Origin: Silene noctiflora
Lineage: Eukaryota > Streptophyta > Magnoliopsida > Caryophyllales > Caryophyllaceae
DNA length: 27,328 bases
Assembly (NCBI GenBank): GCA_009801015.1
Contig: VHZZ01011965.1
Location: forward strand, 1,516 to 28,843
Reading direction: 5' to 3'
Shown here one piece after another: positions 20,565-27,328 of this stretch (positions are counted from its first letter, which is position 1; every line of letters starts with the position of its first letter). A program made the translations under genes and the position numbers. The notes below the pieces were generated by a model. The model was not told the origin of the DNA. It ran no database searches and saw only the letters and a program-made list of their open reading frames with translations.

Positions 20565-21214
20565 AACATTTGTCCTTTTTTTTTTTTTTTCCGAAATTTG
20601 ATTTTTTTTGAAAGTCTATCTTTGAAATTGGGAATTTTGAAAAACGGAATTACAGAAACTTTGAAATTGAAATTTTAATTACGGAACATTTGAATTTTTG
20701 AAGAAGGAATGGAATTTTAATTACAAAAAAATTGGCATTATTTGGTTTACAAATGTGATATTAAGACTTGTGGTTAACTTGGAAAACACATAACATGTAT
20801 ACATACGAACAAGCATTATAACGGTATGCTGAGTGCTTTAAAGGGGTCTTGGCTTAGAAGGGTCGGTTGCCACACCAAGATATCAAACCCTGGTCTCTGG
20901 AGAGGTCCAGACCAAACATGAGTAAGGCTAATTCCTAGTTCCATTTCCTCGAGTAGTGAAAGCTCTTAATACAAACATGAGTAAGCATCGTGGTGTGGTT
21001 GACGTCAATTGCTATCCATCTACTAGGAACAAATTAGAATTTGCACCATCGAGACGGGATAATTGGTTGAATTGGTTGGGTTAAGGGCCTAGGAAGGCTA
21101 GCTAAAACGACTTAAGAAAGTCGAGTAATGAAAACTAATGATTGTCTTATACAAACTAACCCTAACCTTGTTTAAGTTTAACCTTGGGTAACATTAGACT
21201 TAGTCTAAGTGTAT
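19873..21214 (-). other. Tat-like element 5' leader between PBS and gag
   Basis: No gene is supported. The plus-strand frame at 20111-20323 shows no motif I recognise. The stretch holds repeated ttgactttga-type words (20040-20110), a very long T run (20489-20557) and a second T15 run (20576-20590). Long leaders between PBS and gag are usual in Ogre-type elements. Confidence 0.4.
20489..20590. repeat. T69, A9 and T15 homopolymer tract
   Basis: Sixty-nine consecutive T are followed by nine A (20558-20566), nine mixed bases, and fifteen T (20576-20590). On the element's own strand this is a long A tract. The length must be read with caution, since homopolymers of this size are often mis-sequenced. 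Confidence 0.9.
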
Positions 21215-21237
21215 CATCCCCAGCGGAGTTGCCAAAC
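21215..21237 (-). other. Primer-binding site of the Tat-like element
   Basis: The minus strand reads tttggcaactccgctgggga right after the LTR end (…gaccaca). This is the form of PBS found in Tat/Ogre-type elements. It fixes the strand, the LTR edge at 21238 and the identity of the right LTR as the 5' LTR. Confidence 0.7.
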
Positions 21238-22296
21238 TGTGGTCATGGGCCACCCGCGCCGCGCGCACCCACGCGTTGGTAGTGTTTGAAGCGGCGATAC
21301 TTCTCCCATGGAACTTTGTGTTGACAAAGCACATCATGGGCCGTTACCGATTTGAAAGGTATGAAACCGGTGAATGGTTAGAACAAGCCTGCATTTGTGG
21401 AGTCGCCACCAAATTTTTGTGGATAATGGATCCGTTCAAATACTTCGCGACATGTCAAGACACAAAGTAGTGACATAGAAACTAAGAAATTCGTCACCCT
21501 TAGCATTCCATGTCTAGAATGACTCTCGCGATGCCAATGAACACTAGTGTTCACAGATATCTAAGTAAGGGGTGAGGGTACGTATTTGAAAGCTCATACT
21601 AGAACACCTAATCCCGCCCGCCACGATAACGGCCTCTACTAATGATCAGGGAATGTCATTTATATTTGATATGTCATTAGTTATATGCATGCAATGCAAC
21701 AAGTAACTGATTAATCCTAACATGTGAATTAAACTATGTCGGTCAACACATAAATTTAATAAGCAATTAAGTCGAAGTGAATATTTACGTTCATTAGATA
21801 TGAATAAACCATATAAATAACTCATACAAGATGAAATAAAATTACAAAAGGATGAATGAATCCATGCCATAAATATGCCTTAAAAGGATTTAGGAAAAAT
21901 AAATGAATTAAAAGAATTAAAATAAAAGAATTAGATACGTCGAATAGTGATAATACGGATAATAGTTAATTATAAACTAATTAGAATAACTACGTCAGAA
22001 TGAGACGAGTTCATAGGCAGAAACCAACCCAGAACAGGCGCGTCACCTTGTTCGACTGTTCTCGAGTTGGGTTCTAATTGTGAAAGTCAGTCTCGCAGGT
22101 TGTTATAGTTCATTGGTTAATTTAGGTGTGTTATTGATATTAGACTCGAATTAAAGTGCTTTAACAGGTTAGAATAAAAGATCGTCATGGAACAGGAAAC
22201 ATATACCAATGTCGAATTTGAATGATTTGATATGGAAAAATCGAACCACTGAAAATCCAAATTTGAATAAATGACAAAAAATCCGCAAATATTTTA
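21238..22296 (-). mobile_element. Right (5') LTR of the Tat-like element, interrupted
   Basis: It starts TGTGGTCATGG next to the PBS and has a GC-rich edge (21249-21275). It is collinear with the three pieces of the left LTR. It is uninterrupted at the two places where the left LTR carries insertions, so it serves as the empty site for both. It is cut at 22297 by the Tekay-like element; the left copy at about 14218 shows the uncut sequence. Its U3 would lie beyond the window. No gene; the frames at 21276-21470 and 21870-21646 have no coding motifs. Confidence 0.8.
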
Positions 22297-22410
22297 TGTA
22301 ACACCCGTAAATTTTATAAATTGTTTTAAAAGTAATATAATAATTTAATTAAGATTATTTGTGTTTAAATCATAATTTTGGGTAAAATATATATTTTAAG
22401 CATAAATATT

Positions 22411-22418
22411 TATAAATA
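22411..22418 (+). promoter_or_regulatory. Candidate TATA box of the Tekay-like LTR
   Basis: The word tataaata lies in an AT-rich stretch about 115 bp into the LTR, upstream of the pyrimidine-rich leader. Other AT-rich words nearby (22386-22395) could serve as well. Confidence 0.35.
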
Positions 22419-23288
22419 TAATACTATGGTCCGTCATGAATGTATAGTAGCCTTAAGATGTAATTTAAGCCATTTCCGACTCAAGTTGAGTTGTTTTGGG
22501 ACTAGACTTGTTTAAGGACCCATATTCTATCATTTTCTCACAAAAACCCTCGTACTACTTCATCTTCCTTATTCATTTTCTCAGCATCCTCCCCCTCAAC
22601 AAAACACCATTGTTACACTTATTCTCCTTGACACTAAAATCATCATAACTTCCTCATTTCTCAACCAATTCGAGTGTTTTTTGCGCCATTCTTTTCCTCT
22701 TTTTGTTCTTCATCTAATTAAGTAATAAAGGCAACATTTTTTCCTTTCACTTTAAATTTTCAAAACACTAAACTTCATTTCAGGGTGAATTCTTCCATTT
22801 ATCCTTCTTATTTTGTGTTTAGGTGAGAACTTGGACAACCCGGAGGATAGCTACATGGTTAATGATTCCATTGAAGAGTGAAGAGCTTATAAGGTAACGG
22901 TTATAGGTTACTTGACTATACACCTGAATTACATGTTTAATTGTGTTAAATTTGATGTTTTCATGTTTAAGTTGATAAATTTACATTCTTGGATGTGTTT
23001 CTTTACTCCTCTATGTTTTAGCATGTTCACCTCATGATCATGTTGTTTAATGAGTTGAATTCATGCTTAGATTGATTCATTATATCATCTTTATAATGCT
23101 TGACATTTATTATATCAAATTTGATGAAATTGTGATGTGTTGGTGGTGGAATTTGAGTATATTGTATGTTGGAATGCAAGATACGATGTTTTTCCGTCTC
23201 ATACGTGTTTTCCTCTCATGAGCAAGGTAGAATTTTAAGTTAAAAACAAGTTATATGAAAGTTATGCGGAAAATCGCGTACAGGTGTA

Positions 23289-23731
23289 CCCAGCCAGTGG
23301 ACCGGCTGCCGGTGCCCTGGATCGGCTGGGAACATTTTGTTTCATTTTGTTGAAATTATACGTTGAGTGTTTCCCAGCCGGTGGGCCGGCTACCGATGCC
23401 ACTGACCGGCTGGGAGCACCTTAACTTGGTTATCAAATTATTATGTTGGTGGTGTCCCAGCCGGTGGGTTGGCTGCCGGTCCACAGGCCGGCTGGGAAGT
23501 TTCTGTTTAATTTTTGAGTTTTCACATATGGGTTGTTATACCTGCCGGTGGACTAGCTGCCGGTGCCCCAGGCCAGCTGGGAGGGTCTGTAGGTTGATTG
23601 ATAAAATGTGGTTGTGGTGTTGTCCCAGCCGGTGGACCGGCTGGGAACATTCTATTTTGAATTTGACAATTAAGTTGAGTTAAGGCTCTGGCCAGTTGGC
23701 CGGCAGCCGTTGCCATGGCCGGCTGGGAGCC
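23289..23731. repeat. 84-bp periodic array of GC-rich hairpin units
   Basis: Six units start at about 23289, 23373, 23456, 23540, 23625 and 23686, a period of 83-85 bp for the first five. The core of about 44 bp runs cccagccggt … accggctggg, an inverted repeat with an inner ggccggctgccggtgcc-type element. The rest of each unit is AT-rich and poorly conserved. Unit 5 keeps only a 24-bp hairpin and unit 6 is more diverged. Conservation is concentrated in the hairpin arms. Confidence 0.85.
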
Positions 23732-24719
23732 CCTGCTTCCTTATTTATTTTCCTAATCACATATGTGTTTTACGAATAATGCAAGTATGATTTGTTTACA
23801 TTATAATCACATGAAATAGAGTGCCATGATCATGTATGAGCTAAACTTGTTCCGTTTGTGCATTTATCATCATGTTTTGAGTTTTTACACTCTTTGATGC
23901 GAGTTTTCTCTTGAGTGGGTTATGTTGCTTAATTCTTGCACATTTTATATTACGCCCCTCATTGGCTGTTTGCCTAGGTTGGGTTTTCTCTTAGATGTTT
24001 GCCTCCTTAGACCGTTAGTCTAATGTGGGGTACTCGGTTGCCGTTTGTATCCGAGTCTTGGATACGACCGTTAGTCGTATGTCGTTCGGGGGACGTTATC
24101 CTTCGAGAGTCTGGCCAGGTTTAGACTAGGACCGTTTGTTCTACTAAGTGGAGCTTATATCTAGAGTTGTAAGGATATGTTTGTGTCTTGGATGTTTGCA
24201 CAAGATAATGCTCATGGTTCCGCTCTCTAATCTTCCGGTTGTTTATGTGTTTGTTATGTCATTTTTCTTATCTCATTCCTTATTATTGGTTGTTCGTTCG
24301 TTCGTTATCCAAGTTGTTTATGCTATGATTAATACATTGCACATTGAGTTGTTAATTATAATCATTTCGGTGTATTGTGGCTGGGAGAACCTTGAGTTAC
24401 TCCCCACTGATTGTGGCGTTCATGTTTACATGAATGACAAGTATAGGTTGGTGATCGATGGGGTGAGACTGTGTGAGCTAGCGAGCATTGACCTTGGACT
24501 TTAGTTTTCATAGCTATACTCACCTAACTTTTATACTTTGTTATTCGTGGGATGTCTTTTCCCCAACATTTCACACTTTGGTTTGTATAACTTAAATTAC
24601 GCTCGTATTTGTTTTATGTTAGTGGTACTTCGCGGATAGACTTTAAAAGTTTTCAAAGATCCGTATTTCCGCTGCATTTTCCTAGTTTTAAGTTGTGTAA
24701 TATCGCAGGGTGTCATAGT

Positions 24720-24731
24720 TGGTATCAGAGC
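24720..24731 (+). other. Primer-binding site, tRNA-iMet type
   Basis: The word tggtatcagagc, two bases after the LTR end, matches the complement of the 3' end of initiator Met tRNA, as in many plant gypsy elements. Confidence 0.85.
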
Positions 24732-24922
24732 ATTGATGCTCCCGACGCACATACGTGCTCCCCAACCCTTAAACGTTACATGACCTTAAAATAATGAATG
24801 AGAGTGGGGTAGAACTAAGGACCTAAATTGGTAGCCTTTTTGTTTGTGCTATGTGATAAGTTCTAACTTGTTTGGTTTTGTGCAAGAAGTTGGTGCGACC
24901 GACTAACGTGGCGAATACTATC

Positions 24923-25212
24923 ATGCGAGCCCTCTCACAAATCCTTCAAAACCAACAAGGAGTGAATGCCAAAAATCATTTTAATCCCGCTCCACCCGCT
25001 CATCAAGGAAATCGACAAGGAAGCTTTGCATAGATTGCAAGTCAACTCACAAGGAATAATTCTAGGACTTATGGAGGTGAGGTTGACCCATTGTTGCTTT
25101 CGGAATGGTTCCGTGATATGGAGAAGAGTTTCTCCCTCTACGAAGTACAAGACCAAGATAAGGTGAAGCTTGCCTCTCACTTTCTTGTGAAGCTTGCTAC
25201 ACAAGGGAAATT
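24923..25212 (+). pseudogene. Gag N-terminal part (Tekay-like), interrupted
   Basis: From an ATG at 24923 the frame reads a Gln/Asn-rich N-terminus, a TAG at 25031-25033, then the retrotransposon gag domain start (YGGEVDPLLLSEWFRDMEKS and DKVKLASHFL). At 25212 the solo LTR breaks in. When the LTR and one copy of aaatt are mentally removed, the frame runs on into Trp-containing gag sequence that fits the family, then decays. Most of the central gag domain is missing downstream, so a deletion exists besides the insertion. The leader between PBS and ATG (24733-24922) shows nothing else. Confidence 0.75.
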
Positions 25213-26504
25213 AGTCGTCGAATTAAGGAGAGTTAAGACTAAAATAGGATACCATGGAGCATTAAACATGGCATTAAAGGCCATATAGCCGGATACATGT
25301 AACCCCGATTGGGGTGGCCTGTCCCCGATCGGGGACGTGTGATATTGGATCCCTTTTGCTCCATACGTTTCACTTGGAAATTCCTATATAAGGAGAGCCT
25401 TGAACCTCGACTTAGTATCACATATCATATCTTACAACACTTCTCATCTCATTAGAATCCAATTTTCTCTAAAATCTCTTGTATTTTCTTATATCATTAG
25501 AGTAGTTTACATTTTGTATTTAATCATTAAGCTTTCAATATAACTCAAGTTCAAGTTCAAGTATTGTTCTACATTTGCAATTTACATTTGGTATTTCATT
25601 TTCTTCTAGTTATTTCATTATTGGTTTCATTAGTTAGTTAGTTTAGTTAATCTATTATCATTTTGTTATTTAGTTATCATTTAGTTATTAGATTTCTATT
25701 TTCGCTTTAGTAGTCAAAATTACATTTATATGCAATTTACATTTTACATTCTTATTCTCATTAGCATTATAACATTAGTTTGTCATTTCATTTATAACAT
25801 TTAGTTTATTTCATATTTGCATTTTCCTTATTTCCCTTTTTATTATAATAATCATTTCATTATGTTCATGCATTTCATTTCATATTTAGTTTCTTTCATT
25901 TACATCATGGGTGAGTAGATTTCTATTGTCTAGGGAATAAGGGGAGTCATGCATTAGTAATCATATAACATGTTAGATTAGCTTGTTTTTATATTGCATA
26001 ATTACTTCTACACTTGCTTATTTTGTATTGTTAATCTTAGTTTATTGATCACATTCTAGGATAAAATTTGTTAATACATTCTATAAGTCTAGAGACATGG
26101 ATATGTATTAGACTAAGCATGTTGTAGGCGAGAGCGTCTAGGACCCGGTCTAAGGCTTGACACTAAAATCGAGAGGTGGGTGTCTATAGGCCTAGGCATT
26201 TATCTTTATTAGCATTACTAATTTAATATGAATTGTTTTATTATGCATGTGTGACCCGAAACCCCTAGACTATCTTTTAATTAAATTTTTTAATCACATT
26301 TTATTTACAATTGCTTATTTTATTTGCTTATTTGTTTTTATTTACTTTGCATTTCTCAACCAAAACAAAACGATAACCCGTTCCCGATAAATTCATAACA
26401 ACTTATAAAACTACCATTTCTCTGTGGATTCTACCCCTACGTACTACATTCATTTGTGCCACGTCTAGGGATTTATTTTTGATAGGCGTGCGACCGCCTC
26501 GTCA
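25213..26504 (+). mobile_element. Athila-like solo LTR inside gag
   Basis: A 1292-bp non-coding unit is flanked by aaatt at 25208-25212 and 26505-26509. Its 3' part (ctctgtggattctacccctac … ataggcgtgcgaccgcctcgtca) matches what I know of Athila-type LTR 3' ends. It ends in CA; the expected TG start reads AG, so the left edge rests on the TSD. It has a GC-rich palindrome pair and a TATA box (25302-25393), a leader-like stretch, then a very AT-rich body with many catttcatt-type words. No PBS or coding sequence is attached, so it is a solo LTR. No gene is visible in it. Confidence 0.75.
25302..25393 (+). promoter_or_regulatory. Palindrome pair and TATA box of the Athila-like LTR
   Basis: A near-palindrome accccgattggggt (25302-25315) and a perfect 16-base palindrome gtccccgatcggggac (25321-25336) lie 50-80 bp upstream of tatataagg (25385-25393). 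The layout repeats that of the CACTCGGYCGAGTG clusters in other LTRs, with a different word. Confidence 0.65.
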
Positions 26505-27328
26505 AAATTATGGTGAGGAGGAACTCCGTTTCCTTTGTAGAGGTCTATGATGATGCTATATGAGCCGAGAGTTCTTTGAAGGCGATTAAAGATGAAGCCA
26601 AGCCTCTTGTTGCCTCTCAATCTTACCGCCCCAATGCTTATGGCAAGAGACCCTTTGTGCCTTCCTCTTCATCAAATTATGCTAATAAGAAGAAGTCCGT
26701 GCCAAGAGCTCAAGTGACTAGTGGCCAAGCTCCTCCACCAATCAATAACAACTTTGATAAGGCAAGGAAGTGCTTCAATTGCAAGCAAGCTCTTCATCCC
26801 GGTGTTGGGTGCTATGGTAGGCCTTTGGTGTGCTACATTTGTAGGAAGCCCGATCATCGCATGCATGAGTTCCCCGAGAAGAAGAATGCCCCTACCTCAA
26901 ATGCTAAGCCAAAAGGAACTATCTTCGTCATGAGCCGTGTCGAGGCTGCCGCTCAACCCGATATCATTACGGGTATGTTCTCCATATGTGATCACCTTTG
27001 TCTCATTTTATTTGATACCGGCGCATCTTTGTCATTCTTATCTCCCAAATTTTCGGAAATTTATCCATTGAGCCTACTCCTAGTGAGGATACTTCTATAT
27101 CTTTGCCATCCATAGAGATTGTCTCTTGTTCCATCTCCTACTCCAATGTTCCTATCTCTATTGTGGGGACTATCTTTCCCGCTAATCTTCTCCGTTTTCC
27201 CCTTGAGGAATTCGATGTGATCCTTGGTATGGCTTGGTTGTCTATGTACCATGCTAGGTTTGAATGTAGAGACCAAAATATTTGTCTCAAGAGTCCTTTA
27301 GGTGTCCGTGTTACCTATAAGGGAACTC
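26505..27328 (+). pseudogene. Gag C-terminus, zinc knuckles and protease (Tekay-like)
   Basis: After the second aaatt the frame (26507 on) reads late gag with a TGA at 26561-26563. It then has two knuckles: a complete C-x2-C-x4-H-x4-C (about 26772-26813) and a second at about 26829-26871 whose last Cys is Phe. Next come a linker and a retropepsin with the catalytic LFDTGAS block (about 27009-27029). A one-base shift at about 27055-27061 moves the frame; the later protease block FDVILGM-WLS (about 27211-27243), with Ala where Asp is usual, reads in the new frame and is open to the window end. RT and integrase would follow outside. Confidence 0.8.

Larger units (their letters stand above)
5462..22296 (-). 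mobile_element. Tat/Ogre-lineage LTR element, non-autonomous, host of nested insertions
   Basis: Two copies of one LTR flank a minus-strand interior. The right LTR starts at 21238 (TGTGG) next to a Tat/Ogre-type PBS. The left LTR starts at 5462 (TGTGG) and shares ccacccgcgccgcgcg with the right one, then is split by two insertions. In the block 13501-13800 against 21581-21880 I count about 21 mismatches in 300 aligned bases (about 7 percent, by eye), so the insertion is old. The interior holds only a gag-like region (18401-19872) and no recognisable protease, RT, RNase H or integrase. Known Tat elements carry a full pol, so this is a deletion derivative or a non-autonomous family. Flanking TSDs cannot be checked because the right LTR is interrupted at 22297. 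Confidence 0.7.
22297..24717 (+). mobile_element. 5' LTR of the Tekay-like element (2421 bp)
   Basis: It starts TGTAACACCCG and ends gggtgtcata, two bases before the PBS; the normal CA end is TA here, a C-to-T change. A TATA candidate is at 22411-22418 and a pyrimidine-rich leader at 22530-22800. An array of GC-rich hairpin units lies at 23289-23731, downstream of the expected start site and so probably transcribed. Repeated gaccgttagtc-type words lie at 24010-24080. No coding region is supported; the 24148-24504 and 23363-23683 frames are chance. Confidence 0.85.
22297..27328 (+). mobile_element. Tekay/Del-like Ty3/gypsy element, 5' part
   Basis: An LTR of TGTAACACCC type, a tRNA-iMet-type PBS, gag with two zinc knuckles and a DTG protease come in canonical order and continue past the window edge. 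It is inserted in the right Tat-like LTR and is itself interrupted by a solo LTR in gag (25213-26504). Gag lacks most of its central part. The lineage call (chromovirus Tekay/Del type) rests on the LTR ends, PBS and gag/protease motifs, not on RT. Confidence 0.8.

Noticed and set aside
23363..23716. Overlapping Trp/Cys-rich (+) and Pro/Ala-rich (-) ORFs
   Set aside because: They are translations of the 84-bp hairpin array; both strands are open only because the repeat has few stops.
24148..24504. 118-residue plus-strand ORF in the Tekay-like LTR
   Set aside because: It sits within the 5' LTR, upstream of the PBS, and shows no motif; LTR readings of this length are expected by chance.

Overview
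The window looks like repeat-dense, gene-poor nuclear DNA of a flowering plant. Everything I can name is plant transposable-element sequence: two L1-type LINEs and pieces of at least six Ty3/gypsy-type LTR units, mostly nested in each other. I found no convincing host gene, tRNA, rRNA or CRISPR array. Several LTRs share CACTCGGYCGAGTG-type palindromes; from memory this recalls Caryophyllales gypsy LTRs, possibly Silene, but that is a weak inference.

Layout. 1-2017: 3' part of a decayed LINE (+), with reverse transcriptase, a zinc-finger tail and an in-frame 153-bp duplication. 2018-2602: gypsy-type LTR (-). 2878-5461: remnant of an element on the minus strand, with a broken Athila-like ORF1 (4330 to 2878) and its leader and promoter to the right. 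5462-22296: one large Tat/Ogre-lineage element on the minus strand. Its right LTR (21238-22296) carries a PBS at 21215-21237. Its left LTR is split into 5462-5489, 7262-~7480 and ~13430 onward. Between the LTRs there is only a degenerate gag, tandemly duplicated, and no pol I can recognise, so it is probably non-autonomous. 22297-27328: a Tekay/Del-like gypsy element (+) with a 2.4-kb 5' LTR, a tRNA-iMet-type PBS, gag, zinc knuckles and protease, running off the window.

Nesting order. The Tat-like element is the oldest of the nested stack. Its left LTR was hit by a gypsy LTR, now solo (5490-7256, TSD gcgcg/gtgcg). It was hit again by a gypsy 3'-end fragment (~7490-13430), into which a near-complete LINE inserted (8077-12553, 16-bp TSD). 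Its right LTR was hit by the Tekay-like element at 22297. The gag of that element was then hit by an Athila-like LTR (25213-26504, TSD aaatt), also now solo. Because the Tat-like element has two LTRs, each LTR supplies the empty site for insertions in the other, which fixes several boundaries.

None of the coding regions is intact. Stops often lie where Trp, Gln or Arg codons are expected (TGG to TAG/TGA, CAG to TAG, CGA to TGA), as expected from C-to-T decay of methylated, silenced repeats. The most interesting signals are palindrome clusters just upstream of the TATA boxes in several unrelated LTRs, an 84-bp periodic hairpin array in the leader of the Tekay-like LTR, and the tandem duplication of the coiled-coil plus zinc-knuckle part of gag in the Tat-like element.
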